Shown here: positions 18,409 through 28,238 of the stretch, in pieces
How the letters are laid out: each line of letters starts with the position of its first letter
Position numbering within the stretch: the first letter of the stretch is position 1
Source: Rhizobium sp. ARZ01
GTDB lineage: Bacteria; Pseudomonadota; Alphaproteobacteria; Rhizobiales; Rhizobiaceae
Assembly (NCBI RefSeq): GCF_014851675.1
Contig: NZ_JACVAE010000001.1
Location: 1,736,001-1,800,000, forward strand
Length of the DNA: 64,000 nt
Direction of reading: 5' to 3'
Position numbers and translations under genes: made by a program
Notes under the pieces: model-generated
What the model saw: the letters and a program-made list of their open reading frames with translations, nothing else
Database searches by the model: none
Told to the model about the DNA's origin: nothing

Positions 18409-19449
18409 TTGAGCAAGTTGCCGAAGCCTATACAGCGCAATGCCCGGTCCATAGATCTTGCGCTGCAAGGCGGCGGCGCCCACGGTGCATTCACCTGGGG
18501 TGTTCTCGATCGGCTCCTGGAAGAAGACTGGCTGAAGCTGGAAGCGATATCCGGCACGTCTGCCGGCGCCATGAATGCCGCAGTCCTTGCGGACGGCTAT
18601 GAGCATGACGGACCGGAGGGCGCGCGCGAATCCCTCGAGCGCTTCTGGCGGCTCGTCTCCGATGCGGCGCGCTACAGCCCGTTCCAGCGCACACTGCTCG
18701 ACATCCTGCTTGGTCGGTGGACACTCGACTTGTCTCCGGCCTACGTTGTCATGGAGATGATGGCCCGTGTGGTCTCGCCCTACGCGATGAACCCCGCCGG
18801 CAAGAACCCTCTCACCGAGATCCTGGAGAAATGCGTCGATTTCGACCGCCTCTTCGCCTCGCCCGTCCGCCTGTTCGTCACGGCCACAAATGTCCACACC
18901 GGAAGGGGGCGGGTCTTCAGCAACGCCGAGCTCACACCGCAGGTCCTGCTCGCCTCGGCGTGTCTGCCGACGCTCTACCACGCCGTAGAAATCGACGGGG
19001 AACCTTACTGGGACGGCGGTTATTCCGGTAACCCCACCCTGACGCCGCTGATCGAGGATTGCGCGGCGGAAGACACGATTCTCGTACAGATCAACCCAAT
19101 CGAGCGTCCCGGCACGCCAAAGACCGCGCGGGATATCCAGAGCCGCATCAACGAGGTGTCCTTCAACGCCGTGCTCCTGAAGGAACTGCGCATGGCGGCA
19201 ATCATGCGCAAGGTGGCCGATCCCGGCAATGCGGATGGCGCGCGCTGGGCGTCAATGCGCCTGCACCGCATCGCCAGCGACGTGATGCTGGAGCTCGGCG
19301 CCTCCTCCAAGATGAATGCCGAATGGCCGTTCCTCCTCATGTTGCGGGACAAGGGCCGCGAGGCGGCGCAGACCTTTCTCGACGCGCATGCCGACGACAT
19401 CGGCGAGCGCCCCTCCTTTGACCTCGACGAATTGATAGAGGGGAACTGA
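18409..19449 (+). CDS. Patatin-like phospholipase / esterase
   Basis: A 346-residue patatin-domain hydrolase with the oxyanion-hole motif LQGGGAHG (19-26), the nucleophile GTSAG (S51) and the catalytic Asp in DGG (D202). It starts with TTG, chosen because ACGGAG lies 6 bases upstream and no in-frame ATG precedes the GGGAHG motif. The next gene begins 1 bp after its stop. In rhizobia similar lipases lie near polyhydroxybutyrate/3-hydroxybutyrate genes, so a role in storage-lipid or polyester turnover is possible but not shown. Confidence 0.88.
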   Translation: MSKLPKPIQRNARSIDLALQGGGAHGAFTWGVLDRLLEEDWLKLEAISGTSAGAMNAAVLADGYEHDGPEGARESLERFWRLVSDAARYSPFQRTLLDILLGRWTLDLSPAYVVMEMMARVVSPYAMNPAGKNPLTEILEKCVDFDRLFASPVRLFVTATNVHTGRGRVFSNAELTPQVLLASACLPTLYHAVEIDGEPYWDGGYSGNPTLTPLIEDCAAEDTILVQINPIERPGTPKTARDIQSRINEVSFNAVLLKELRMAAIMRKVADPGNADGARWASMRLHRIASDVMLELGASSKMNAEWPFLLMLRDKGREAAQTFLDAHADDIGERPSFDLDELIEGN

Positions 19450-19450
19450 T

Positions 19451-20905
19451 GTGGGACTTCTCGGCATCGTCGTCGGCCTGGCGCTCCTGATCGCACTTGC
19501 CTACCGGGGCTGGAGCATCCTGCTGCTCGCCCCGCTTGCCGCGCTCGTTGCCGCCGGCTTCTCACGACAACCGCTGCTTGCAAGCTGGACGCAGGTCTTC
19601 ATGCCGAATGCTGCGGGCTTCTTCGCCCAGTACTTCCCGCTCTTCCTACTTGGCGCATTATTCGGCAAGCTGATGGAGGAGACAGGTTCGATCAGCGTCA
19701 TTTCGCGGGTCCTGATGGAAAAGCTCGGCAAGCAGCACGCGATTGCCGCCGTCGTGCTGGCCGGGGCGCTCGTTACCTATGGTGGAGTCAGCCTCTTCGT
19801 CGCCTTCTTCGTCATCGCCCCGATGGCCGAGGACCTGTTTAGGCAAGCCGGCATCCCGCGTCGCCTGATGCCGGCGGCGATCGTGCTTGGCACCTCGACA
19901 TTCACGATGTCGGCCATGCCGGGCACCCCGTCGATCCAGAACGCGATCCCGATGCCCGTTTTCGGCACCACGCCTTTTGCTGCCCCCGGCCTTGGCATCA
20001 TCGCCTCGCTGATTATGGTCGGTTTCGGCCTCTGGTGGCTTGCCCGCCAGGAGGGAGCGGCGCGCAGCCGGAGCGAGGGCTTCGGCGAAAAGCGGTCCCC
20101 GTCTGCAGCGGGTATCGTTGACGACCCGACGCTGCGCGAGCACGCAAGTGCAGCACGGGAGTTCGATCCGGCCGAGATCAATCGCGGCAAGGGCGCGGGG
20201 TCAGAACCGTCATTCCTGGCTGCCGCCGCGCCACTAGCTGCCGTGATTGCAGGTAACATGCTCCTTTCGCTGGTCATCCTGCCCAAAATCGATGCCGACT
20301 TTCTTGGGGAGGATCGGTGGGGCGCAACGTCAATTTCGGCCGTGGCCGGCGTATGGGCGGTCATCACCGCCCTTGCCGCCGGCATTGTGCTGGCGCTTGC
20401 CCTCAACCTTCGAAGACTGCCGCGGCTGCGCGACACGATCGATGCCGGGGTCAACGCCTCCGTACTGCCGGCGATCAGCGTCTCCAGCCTCGTCGGCTTC
20501 GGCGCAGTCATGGCGGCGATGCCGGCCTTCGCGCTGGTGCGGGAATGGGTGCTCGGCATCGGCGGCGGCCCCGCGGTTTCGCTTGCCGTCGCCACCAACA
20601 TCCTTTCGGCGCTGACCGGATCGGCATCGGGCGGGCTGACAATTGCGCTCGATGCGCTCGGCTCGACTTTCATCGTGCGTGCCGCCGAGGCCGGTGTCGA
20701 CCTCTCCCTCCTCCATCGCGTCGCCGTCATCTCGTCGGGCACCCTTGATACGCTCCCGCACAACGGCGCGGTCATCACGCTCCTTGCCGTGTGTGGCACG
20801 GGCCACCGGGAGAGCTATCGGGACATCGCGATCGTCAGCATCTGTGGTGCGCTCCTGGCGCTCGTCGCGATCCTGCTGCTGGGCTCGTTGTTCGGCTCCT
20901 TCTGA
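19451..20905 (+). CDS. GntP-family permease
   Basis: A 484-residue membrane protein with about twelve hydrophobic segments. The family signatures are visible: the glycine/proline-rich GTSTFTMSAMPGTPSIQNAIPM, VTYGGVSLFVAFFVIAPM, and HRVAVISSGTLDTLPHNGAVITLL near the C-terminus. The family carries gluconate, hydroxybutyrate, citrate or other organic acids; specificity cannot be read from sequence. A GTG start lies 1 bp after the patatin stop, so the two are coupled, which favours a breakdown product of the lipase (for example 3-hydroxybutyrate) as substrate. That is inference. Confidence 0.83.
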   Translation: MGLLGIVVGLALLIALAYRGWSILLLAPLAALVAAGFSRQPLLASWTQVFMPNAAGFFAQYFPLFLLGALFGKLMEETGSISVISRVLMEKLGKQHAIAAVVLAGALVTYGGVSLFVAFFVIAPMAEDLFRQAGIPRRLMPAAIVLGTSTFTMSAMPGTPSIQNAIPMPVFGTTPFAAPGLGIIASLIMVGFGLWWLARQEGAARSRSEGFGEKRSPSAAGIVDDPTLREHASAAREFDPAEINRGKGAGSEPSFLAAAAPLAAVIAGNMLLSLVILPKIDADFLGEDRWGATSISAVAGVWAVITALAAGIVLALALNLRRLPRLRDTIDAGVNASVLPAISVSSLVGFGAVMAAMPAFALVREWVLGIGGGPAVSLAVATNILSALTGSASGGLTIALDALGSTFIVRAAEAGVDLSLLHRVAVISSGTLDTLPHNGAVITLLAVCGTGHRESYRDIAIVSICGALLALVAILLLGSLFGSF

Positions 20906-20985
20906 TCCAGACAAACTGCACCTTTGCAATTGCCGACGGCATCTGACAAAGGTGGTGGACATTACCTTGACCGCCGGATTGCCCC

Positions 20986-21771
20986 GTGATCGATCTCGCA
21001 CTCCACGTTCTGCTTTTCCTGTTCTTTGCCGCCTTCATTGCCGGTTTCATCGATTCGATTGCTGGTGGCGGCGGCATGATCACCATTCCCGCGATGCTGA
21101 TTGCCGGCATCCCGCCGCTGGAAACGCTGGGAACCAACAAGCTGCAGGCACTCTTCGGCTCCGGCTCGGCGACTGTCGCCTATGCGGGTGCGGGCCATGT
21201 CGAATTGAAGCGGCAACTTCCGCTGGCCTGCCTTTCGGCGATTGGCGCCGCCTTCGGCGCGGCGCTTGCGACAATCATCCCCGCTGACACGATGCGCGCG
21301 GTCCTGCCGATCCTGCTGGTCGGCATCGCCCTCTATTTCGCGCTCAAGCCGAATATCGGCGACGTCGACAAGCATCGCCGCCTGTCGGAAGCCGCGTTCG
21401 CGTTCACCATTATCCCAATGATCGGCTTCTATGACGGTGTGTTCGGTCCAGGCACCGGCTCCTTCTTCATGCTCGCCTTCGTTTCCCTCGCCGGCTTCGG
21501 CGTATTGAAGGCGACAGCCCACACCAAGCTGCTCAACTTCGGCTCCAATGTCGGCGCATTCGCCTTCTTCCTCGCCTATGGGGTCGTGCTGTGGAAGGTC
21601 GGCATCGTCATGGGTATTGGCCAGTTGCTCGGCGCGCAGGCCGGCTCACGCTTCGCCATGAAGAACGGCGCGAAGATCATCAAGCCGCTACTAATCGTCA
21701 CCAGTCTCGGCCTGGCAGTGCGCCTGATGGCCGACCCGACGAACCCGCTTCGAATCTGGCTCGGCTGGTGA
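20986..21771 (+). CDS. TSUP-family (TauE/SafE) membrane transporter
   Basis: A 261-residue protein with about eight hydrophobic helices in two repeats. The two family motifs are clear: AGFIDSIAGGGGMITIPAM near the N-terminus and GFYDGVFGPGTGSFFMLAFV in the second half. TSUP proteins export sulfite, sulfoacetate or related anions; the substrate here is unknown. It starts with GTG, with a weak ribosome site. It converges on cobO across a 10-bp-stem hairpin. Confidence 0.88.
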   Translation: MIDLALHVLLFLFFAAFIAGFIDSIAGGGGMITIPAMLIAGIPPLETLGTNKLQALFGSGSATVAYAGAGHVELKRQLPLACLSAIGAAFGAALATIIPADTMRAVLPILLVGIALYFALKPNIGDVDKHRRLSEAAFAFTIIPMIGFYDGVFGPGTGSFFMLAFVSLAGFGVLKATAHTKLLNFGSNVGAFAFFLAYGVVLWKVGIVMGIGQLLGAQAGSRFAMKNGAKIIKPLLIVTSLGLAVRLMADPTNPLRIWLGW

Positions 21772-21787
21772 CGCCAACCGAGCCAGA
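21755..21787. terminator. Hairpin between convergent TSUP and cobO genes
   Basis: A perfect 10-bp stem (21755-21764 with 21778-21787) and a 13-nt loop spans the stop codon of the TSUP gene. There is no clear T run on either side, so it is at best a weak bidirectional terminator or an RNA 3'-end structure. Confidence 0.4.
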
Positions 21788-21798
21788 GCCGGGCGGCA

Positions 21799-22437
21799 TC
21801 AGAACTCGACGCCGATTTGGGCCTTGATGCCCGAGCGGAACGGGTGCTTGATCAGTTCCATCTCTGTGACGAGATCGGCGATCTCGATCAATTCGTCCTT
21901 GGCGTTTCGTCCGGTCAGGACGACATGGGTCATATGCGGCTTCTCGGTCGTGAGAAACTCGATGACCTCGTTCAGGTCGATATAGTCGTAGCGCAGGGCG
22001 ATGTTGATCTCGTCGAGCAACACCATCGAGTTGCGCTCGTCGCGGATCAGGTCCTTCGCCTTCTCCCAGGCCGATTTCGCCGTGGCGATGTCGCGGGCCC
22101 GGTCCTGCGTCTCCCAGGTAAAACCTTCGCCGAGCGTATGGAACTGGCAGAGATCGGAGAAATGCTTCTCGATCAGTTCGCGCTCGCCCGTCACCATCGC
22201 GCCCTTGATGAACTGCACGACGGCGCAGGGTTTTCCATGGGCGATATGGCGGAAGATCATGCCGAAGCCGGCCGTCGACTTGCCCTTGCCTTTGCCGGTG
22301 TGGACGATGATCAGGCCCTTCTCGTCCGTCTTCGTCGCCATGATCTTCTCACGCGCCTGCTTCTTCTTCGCCATCTTCTCGGAGTGGCGGGCGAGTTCGG
22401 CCTCGCTCATGCCGGTTTCGGTTTCCGTCTCGCTCAT
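21799..22437 (-). CDS. cobO: Cob(I)yrinic acid a,c-diamide adenosyltransferase CobO
   Basis: A CobA/CobO/BtuR-family enzyme of 212 residues that attaches the adenosyl group to the cobalt. The nucleotide loop HTGKGKGKST (residues 46-55), the early VVQFIKG segment, VLLDEINIALRYDYI and the late VLTGRNAKDELIEIADLVTEM are all family hallmarks. The start at 22437 has GAGGAG 7-8 bases upstream. It is the last gene of the cbtB-cobO unit, 10 bp after the GFA-family gene. Confidence 0.96.
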   Translation of the reverse strand: MSETETETGMSEAELARHSEKMAKKKQAREKIMATKTDEKGLIIVHTGKGKGKSTAGFGMIFRHIAHGKPCAVVQFIKGAMVTGERELIEKHFSDLCQFHTLGEGFTWETQDRARDIATAKSAWEKAKDLIRDERNSMVLLDEINIALRYDYIDLNEVIEFLTTEKPHMTHVVLTGRNAKDELIEIADLVTEMELIKHPFRSGIKAQIGVEF

Positions 22438-22447
22438 AGAATGCTCC

Positions 22448-22834
22448 TCAATCATGCTTTGGCAGGTCGTCGTCACAAGAGAGCCACGGAACCCGCTCGC
22501 TCCAGAACCAATGGTGGGCAATTTTTACGCCCGACGCGCCGTCCAGCGAGCCAATATACAGGTCGATATCGTCGGGCCGGTCATCGGTCTCGTAACTCAT
22601 CGGCGAGCCGCAAGCGCCGCAGAACCCGCGCGATACCCCTGGCGAGGAGGCGTAGTGGCGCAGGGTCTCGCCTTCAAAAACAACGTTCTCCCGGGCAACG
22701 CAGAAGAAGCTCGTCACCGGCGAAGATGTCGCCCGCCGGCAGCACTCGCAATGGCAATGTCCGGCGCGGATAATCGGCCCGGAGACGCGAAAGCGCACCG
22801 ATTTGCACAGGCAACGTCCGGAAAGCTCGCTCAT
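22448..22834 (-). CDS. GFA-family (CENP-V/GFA) zinc protein
   Basis: A 128-residue protein of the glutathione-dependent formaldehyde-activating family fold. Its zinc-ligand cysteines are visible as GRCLC (C8, C10), HCHCECC (C27, C29, C31/32) and FCGACG (C72, C75). The biochemical role of most members is unknown. Its start overlaps the cobN stop as ATGA and cobO begins 10 bp after it, so it is embedded in and coupled to the B12 operon. A direct link to cobalt or corrin chemistry is only suggested by this position. Confidence 0.85.
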   Translation of the reverse strand: MSELSGRCLCKSVRFRVSGPIIRAGHCHCECCRRATSSPVTSFFCVARENVVFEGETLRHYASSPGVSRGFCGACGSPMSYETDDRPDDIDLYIGSLDGASGVKIAHHWFWSERVPWLSCDDDLPKHD

Positions 22835-25800
22835 GATGCCCTCCTCCTGTCCGCGATCGTTTCGAGCTCAAATCTCGCAGAGTTGGAGCGCGGCGACCAG
22901 AGGTGACGGTCAATGGCCTCGATCAGGCGGTCGGACATCTCCTTCAACGCTGCCGGATTCTTGTCGAGCATGAAGTCGCGCACGCGCTCGTCCAAAACGT
23001 AGGCCTGATAGACGGCCTCGAAATGGTGATCCTTCACCGCTCCGGTGGTCGCTGCGAAGGCGAACATGAAATCGACCGTCACCGCCAGCTCGAACGCGCC
23101 TTTGTAGCCGTGCCGCATGACCCCATCGATCCATTTGGGGTTGACGACGCGGGCGCGCACCACCCGACCAATCTCGTCTTCCAGCGTTCGCACAACCGGC
23201 TTTTCCGGACGCGAATGGTCGTTGTGATAGACGGTCGGCTGCGCGCCGGTCAGATGCGCCACCGCCGCGGCCATGCCGCCCTCGAACTGGTAGTATTCGT
23301 CGCTATCGAGCAGATCGTGCTCGCGGTTGTCCTGGTTCTGGACGATCGCCTGAAGGCTCTTCATGCGCGCCTCCAGCCGGTCGCGGCTGGAAACGTCCTC
23401 GCCTTCGCCCGCATAGGCATGCGCGCCCCAGGCAAGCCAGGCCTCGGCGAGATCGCCGCGATCCTTCCACAGGCCCTCGTCCATCATCGTCTGCAGACCG
23501 GCGCCGTAGCTCCCCGGCCTGGCACCGAAAACGCGGTAGCCGGCCTGCGCCAGCGCCTCTCCTTCACCGATGCCGTCGGCGGCCAGGCTCGCCGCCTCGG
23601 CACGCATCCGGGCGGCGATCGGATTGTCCTCTGCGTCTTCGTCGAGCGCTCCGATCGCGCGAACCGCGCGGTCGAACAGTGCGATCTGCTCGGGGAACGC
23701 ATCGCGGAAGAAGCCGGAGATCCGCAGCGTAACGTCGACACGTGGACGGCGCAGCATGGCGGGCGGGATGATCTCGTAGCCGGTGACGCGGCGGGAAACC
23801 GTGTCCCACACCGGTTTCGCACCGATCAGCGCCAGCGCCTGGGCGATATCGTCGCCGCCAGTGCGCATGTTGGACGTACCCCAGGCGGTGATGCCGAAGG
23901 ACGTCGGCCACTCGCCGTGGTCCTGGGCATAGCGCGTCACCAGCAGTTCAGCCGATTTCTTGCCGAGTTCCCAGGCGGCGGGCGTCGGCACGGCACGGCT
24001 GTCGACCGAATAGAAATTCCGACCTGTCGGCAGCACGTCCGGCCGTCCACGCGTCGGGGCACCGGACGGACCAGGCTCCACGAAACGGCCGGAAAGCCCA
24101 CGCATCAGTGCTGCCATTTCGGCCTTGCCGCAAGCCTCGATCGACGGCTTGATTGATGCGTTCACCTGGTCCAGTACAGCGCGGGTGGCCGTCCAGCCAG
24201 CCGGGCATGGTAAGTCTCCCGAGACGAGCTTCGCCGCCAGCATCTCGATGCGTTCGACCGCGTCGCCGGCCGTCCGCCACGGCGTCTCGGATTGCGCCGC
24301 GAGGATATCAGGTTTCGGACAGCCCCAAGGGGCAGAGGGGTCGCAGTCCAGCGGGTCGAACGTGGCACGCCCTTCTCCAAACTCAAGCAGGTCTCCTGCA
24401 ATCGCTCGCTGCAGACTAGCGTCACCGCACTCGCCTAAGCCCCGCGGCACCCGCGCCAGCGCCAGTGTCAGGTCGGTCAGAAGCCGCCCCGACGGCGAGA
24501 CGCCGAAGATATGCAACCCGTCGCGAATCTGCATTTCCTTCAGGTCGCAGAGATAGGCGTCGAGCTTCTGCAGTGCCGTCTCTTCTCCATCCGATTTCGC
24601 AATACCCGCATCCTGGTCGAGACCGATGTCACGGACGAGATCGAGGATCTGCTTGCTCAGAAGCTTGATGCGACGGGGATCGCCGCCCGAGGCGTCGTAA
24701 TACTCGTCGACCAGCGCCTCCAGGTCCTTCAACGGCCCGTAGGTTTCGGCGCGCGTGAGCGGAGGCGTCAGGTGATCGATGATGACGGCAGCAGAGCGGC
24801 GCTTGGCCTGCGTACCCTCGCCCGGATCATTGACGATGAAGGGATAGAGATGCGGCACCGGCCCGAAGACAGCCTCCGGATAGCAGGTCTCCGACAGCGC
24901 CAGCGCCTTGCCCGGCAGCCATTCGAGGTTACCATGCTTGCCCACATGGACGATGGCATGCGCGCCAAAAACTTCGCGTAGATAGGCATAGAAAGCGAAG
25001 TAGCCGTGCGGTGGCACGAGATCCGGCGAGTGATAGGTGTCCTTGGGATCGATGTTGTAACCGCGCGCTGGCTGGATGCCGACGAGCGTCTCGCCGAAAC
25101 GGGCAAGCGGCAGGGCAAAAACATCGCCCTTGACGAATGGATCGGCCTCCGGCGCACCCCAGCGGCTGCCGACCTCTTCCTGAATCGATCTCGGAAGACT
25201 TTCGAAGAAGCACCTGTATTGATTCAGCGAAATCGTCTCGCGGATTTCGCGACCATCGCTTGCTGCATTGGTCGGTCCGGCCATCAGATGGGCCATCAGT
25301 GCGTCGCCATCGGCCGGCAGGCTACCGACGGCATAGCCGTCCGCCTTCATGACGCGCAGAATTTCCAGCGTACCGGCCGGCGTGTCGAGGCCGACGCCAT
25401 TGCCCAGCCGGCCGTCGCGGTTCGGGTAGTTTGCCATGATGAGCGCAACGCGGCGCTCATCCGTATTTGCCCGGCGCAGGCGTGCCCAGTTGGCGGCAAG
25501 CCGTGCCGAGAAGCGGATGCGATCCTCGACCGGCTCCAGGCTGACGATGTTCGTTTCGACATCGGCATCCCAGCGGGCGGCGGCCTTGAAGGACACGGCT
25601 CGCGCCAGCACCCGGCCATCCACCTCCGGCAGGGAGACATTCATGCCGAGATCGCGCGCCATCAGCCCCTGGGCGGAGGCCTGCCAGGCATCGCGCGACG
25701 AGCCGGAAAAGATCACCTGCAGCACCTGCGCGCCCGTCTCGTCCAGCACGGTCGGCTTGCGATTGGCGCCCGGCGCCGAAACGGCGAAGCTGGTGGCATT

Positions 25801-26604
25801 CAACACGACATCAGGCGCAACCGCCGCAAAGGTGGCGCGCACGGTCTCGGTCGAGGCTGGATCTTTCAGGCTGGAGACGAAGATCGGTAGTGCCCGCACG
25901 CCTTCGGCCGCAAGCGCTTCTATCAGCATCTCAATCGGCCGCGTTTCACCGCTCTGGACGTAGGCGCGGTAGAAACTGATGGCGACGGTCGGCGCTTCGC
26001 CTCCCTCGGTGACACCGTTGACAGAAAGCTTTTGCCATTGGTCAACGTCGATGACTCCCCTGCCCGGCCAGCAGATACCCGCCTTCTCCAGCGGCACGGA
26101 GGGCGCCGGCTTTTCGCCACCGAACACCAACGCGTCCGCATAGGATAGGAAGCGGGCGGCGTTTTCGGCTCCGCCTTCCGTCAGGTATTCCCACAGCCGC
26201 AGCCGGTCCTCCTCGGCGATGCGGTTGAACGGCACCAACCCATCGTCGGGCCGATCGTCACCGGGCAACGCCACCACGGAGATGCCGTTCGCCACCGCGG
26301 TCGCGTGCAATGCTTCGAGCACGTAACGGAAATAGCTCGCCCCGCCGAGCGCACGGATGACGATCAGTTTCGCATGCCGAGCCGTCCGCTCGACATAAGT
26401 ATCGACCGACATGGGATGGGTGAGCGATGCCAGGCTGGCAAGCCGCAACCGCGTCGAGGAATCGCGGCCACGGTGCGCCGCCGCAATCGACGCGAGTTCA
26501 GTGTCCGCCGCCGAGAGGAACAGGATATCGCCCGGCGACTGGCCGAGATCGATCGCCTCCTTGCCGTCGGCGATCGTGCCCTTTTGTGCTAGAAGGAGAT
26601 GCAA
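22831..26604 (-). CDS. cobN: Cobaltochelatase large subunit CobN
   Basis: The 1257-residue large subunit of the ATP-dependent aerobic cobaltochelatase, which with CobS and CobT inserts cobalt into hydrogenobyrinic acid a,c-diamide. It shows the MgCH/CobN hallmarks HAIVHVGKHGNLEWLPGK, PPHGYFAFYAYLREVFG, ALIMANYPNRDGRLGNGVGLDTP and the C-terminal KWIDGVMRHGYKGAFE. The start codon is TTG (then HLLLAQKG, the usual family opening), supported by a GGGAGG ribosome site about 5 bases upstream. CobS and CobT genes are not in this window. Confidence 0.97.
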   Translation of the reverse strand: MHLLLAQKGTIADGKEAIDLGQSPGDILFLSAADTELASIAAAHRGRDSSTRLRLASLASLTHPMSVDTYVERTARHAKLIVIRALGGASYFRYVLEALHATAVANGISVVALPGDDRPDDGLVPFNRIAEEDRLRLWEYLTEGGAENAARFLSYADALVFGGEKPAPSVPLEKAGICWPGRGVIDVDQWQKLSVNGVTEGGEAPTVAISFYRAYVQSGETRPIEMLIEALAAEGVRALPIFVSSLKDPASTETVRATFAAVAPDVVLNATSFAVSAPGANRKPTVLDETGAQVLQVIFSGSSRDAWQASAQGLMARDLGMNVSLPEVDGRVLARAVSFKAAARWDADVETNIVSLEPVEDRIRFSARLAANWARLRRANTDERRVALIMANYPNRDGRLGNGVGLDTPAGTLEILRVMKADGYAVGSLPADGDALMAHLMAGPTNAASDGREIRETISLNQYRCFFESLPRSIQEEVGSRWGAPEADPFVKGDVFALPLARFGETLVGIQPARGYNIDPKDTYHSPDLVPPHGYFAFYAYLREVFGAHAIVHVGKHGNLEWLPGKALALSETCYPEAVFGPVPHLYPFIVNDPGEGTQAKRRSAAVIIDHLTPPLTRAETYGPLKDLEALVDEYYDASGGDPRRIKLLSKQILDLVRDIGLDQDAGIAKSDGEETALQKLDAYLCDLKEMQIRDGLHIFGVSPSGRLLTDLTLALARVPRGLGECGDASLQRAIAGDLLEFGEGRATFDPLDCDPSAPWGCPKPDILAAQSETPWRTAGDAVERIEMLAAKLVSGDLPCPAGWTATRAVLDQVNASIKPSIEACGKAEMAALMRGLSGRFVEPGPSGAPTRGRPDVLPTGRNFYSVDSRAVPTPAAWELGKKSAELLVTRYAQDHGEWPTSFGITAWGTSNMRTGGDDIAQALALIGAKPVWDTVSRRVTGYEIIPPAMLRRPRVDVTLRISGFFRDAFPEQIALFDRAVRAIGALDEDAEDNPIAARMRAEAASLAADGIGEGEALAQAGYRVFGARPGSYGAGLQTMMDEGLWKDRGDLAEAWLAWGAHAYAGEGEDVSSRDRLEARMKSLQAIVQNQDNREHDLLDSDEYYQFEGGMAAAVAHLTGAQPTVYHNDHSRPEKPVVRTLEDEIGRVVRARVVNPKWIDGVMRHGYKGAFELAVTVDFMFAFAATTGAVKDHHFEAVYQAYVLDERVRDFMLDKNPAALKEMSDRLIEAIDRHLWSPRSNSARFELETIADRRRAS

Positions 26605-26647
26605 ACCGGCCTCCCTTTTGCCGAATGCCTCGGCACCGCCCTGCCCT

Positions 26648-27706
26648 TCAGGCTGCCGCGGCGGCGATCGCCGCGCGAACGGCAGTCTCGTCCATGTCGT
26701 GCAGACCGATCACGACAAGGCGCGTCCCGCGCGTCTCGCCCGACTGCCAGGCGCGTTCGAAATACTGGTCAATGCGGCTTCCGACAGCCTGGATCAAGAG
26801 GCGCATCGGCTTGCCGGGGACATCGGCGAAGCCCTTCAGACGCAGAACGTCGTGCTCTGTAATCACCCCTTTCAGCCGCTCGATGAAGACGGCCGGATCA
26901 GCGACGGGGCCGAGCTCGACGACGAAGCTGTCGAACTCGTCGTGGTCGTGATCATGCTCCTCGCCGTTCTCGTGCTCCAACTCATGGTGCGACTTGCGAT
27001 TGGCAATGTCCTCCTCCGTGCCGATGCCAAGGCCGAGCAGGACGGCAGCGGCGACATCGCCGTTCTTCGCTTCGATCATCGCCGGCTTGCGGGCAATGCG
27101 GGAGGCGACTTCCTCGCGGACCATCTTCAGTCCTGCGGCGTCGATCAGGTCGGTCTTGTTGAGCACGATCAGGTCGGCGGCCGTCAGCTGGTCCTCGAAC
27201 AGCTCCTCCAGCGGGCTTTCGTGATCGAGGTTCTCGTCTTCAATCCGCAAGGCATCGACCTTGTCATGGTCATCGGCAAAGCGACCGGCGGCAACCGCGG
27301 CGCTGTCCACCACGGTGACGACGCCATCGACCGTCACCTGAGTCTTGATTTCCGGCCAGTTGAAGGCGGCGACGAGCGGCTGCGGCAGCGCCAGGCCCGA
27401 GGTTTCGATGACGATGTGGTCGGGGCGGTTCTCGCGCTCGAGCAGCTTCGACATGGTCGGAATAAAATCGTCGGCGACCGTGCAGCAGATGCAGCCGTTG
27501 GTCAGCTCGATGATGTCATCCTCGCTGCAGGCCTCCGCACCACACCCCTTCAGCACGTCGCCATCGACGCCGAGATCACCGAACTCGTTGATGATCAGCG
27601 CGATCCGCTTGCCATTGGCGTTCTGCAGCAGGTTGCGAATCATCGTCGTCTTGCCCGCGCCGAGGAAACCGGTGATGACGGTGGCGGGGATCTTTTGCTG
27701 GAGCAT
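26648..27706 (-). CDS. cobW: CobW, G3E-family GTPase metallochaperone
   Basis: A 352-residue COG0523/G3E GTPase. The P-loop is ITGFLGAGKTT (11-21), the metal-binding CxCC motif is CICC (72-75), and NKTD is the guanine-specificity motif. A His/Asp-rich stretch in the second half (KSHHELEHENG then HDHDHDE) could hold metal. CobW is thought to deliver cobalt to the CobNST chelatase. It lies between cobN and cobP. Confidence 0.96.
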   Translation of the reverse strand: MLQQKIPATVITGFLGAGKTTMIRNLLQNANGKRIALIINEFGDLGVDGDVLKGCGAEACSEDDIIELTNGCICCTVADDFIPTMSKLLERENRPDHIVIETSGLALPQPLVAAFNWPEIKTQVTVDGVVTVVDSAAVAAGRFADDHDKVDALRIEDENLDHESPLEELFEDQLTAADLIVLNKTDLIDAAGLKMVREEVASRIARKPAMIEAKNGDVAAAVLLGLGIGTEEDIANRKSHHELEHENGEEHDHDHDEFDSFVVELGPVADPAVFIERLKGVITEHDVLRLKGFADVPGKPMRLLIQAVGSRIDQYFERAWQSGETRGTRLVVIGLHDMDETAVRAAIAAAAA

Positions 27707-27710
27707 AGGC

Positions 27711-28238
27711 TCAACCCTTCATTTTCAGCGGCAGGCCTGCCGCGACAAAATAGACTTCGGTGGCGACCGACGCCACCTGTTGGTGCAATCGCCCGGCGTG
27801 GTCGCGAAATTCGCGCGCCATCTTGTTGTCCGGCACGATGCCGAGGCCGACTTCGTTCGAGACGAAGAAAAGCTTGCCCGGCGCAGTCACGATCGCAGCG
27901 GCTAGATCGTCGAATGCAGCGTTCATGTCATGCCCTTCGAGCATCAGGTTCGTCACCCACAGCGTCAGGCAGTCGACAAGAAGGGCACGGTCGTCGCGCG
28001 CGGTGTCGTTGATACATTCCGGCAGTGCCAACGGTTCCTCGTGGGTGACCCACCCATGGCTGCCGCGCTGCGCCTTGTGCTGCTCGATACGCTCGCGCAT
28101 CTCATCGTCCCAGGCCCTGCCCGTCGCGATGTAGTGCTTCGAAAGGCCCGTCTCTGCGACCAGCCTCTCTGCAAATGCGGATTTTCCGGAACGCGCACCG
28201 CCCAGAACCAGGACGGCTCCGGGCGATACGGTTTTCAT
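27711..28238 (-). CDS. cobP: Adenosylcobinamide kinase/guanylyltransferase CobP
   Basis: The CobU/CobP bifunctional enzyme (175 residues) phosphorylates and GMP-activates adenosylcobinamide for nucleotide-loop assembly. It has an N-terminal P-loop GGARSGKS (13-20), [34 protein letters not shown] and [13 protein letters not shown], all conserved. The start at 28238 shares its A with the cbtA stop (TGATG). A longer frame upstream reads through cbtA and is not real. Confidence 0.95.
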   Translation of the reverse strand: MKTVSPGAVLVLGGARSGKSAFAERLVAETGLSKHYIATGRAWDDEMRERIEQHKAQRGSHGWVTHEEPLALPECINDTARDDRALLVDCLTLWVTNLMLEGHDMNAAFDDLAAAIVTAPGKLFFVSNEVGLGIVPDNKMAREFRDHAGRLHQQVASVATEVYFVAAGLPLKMKG

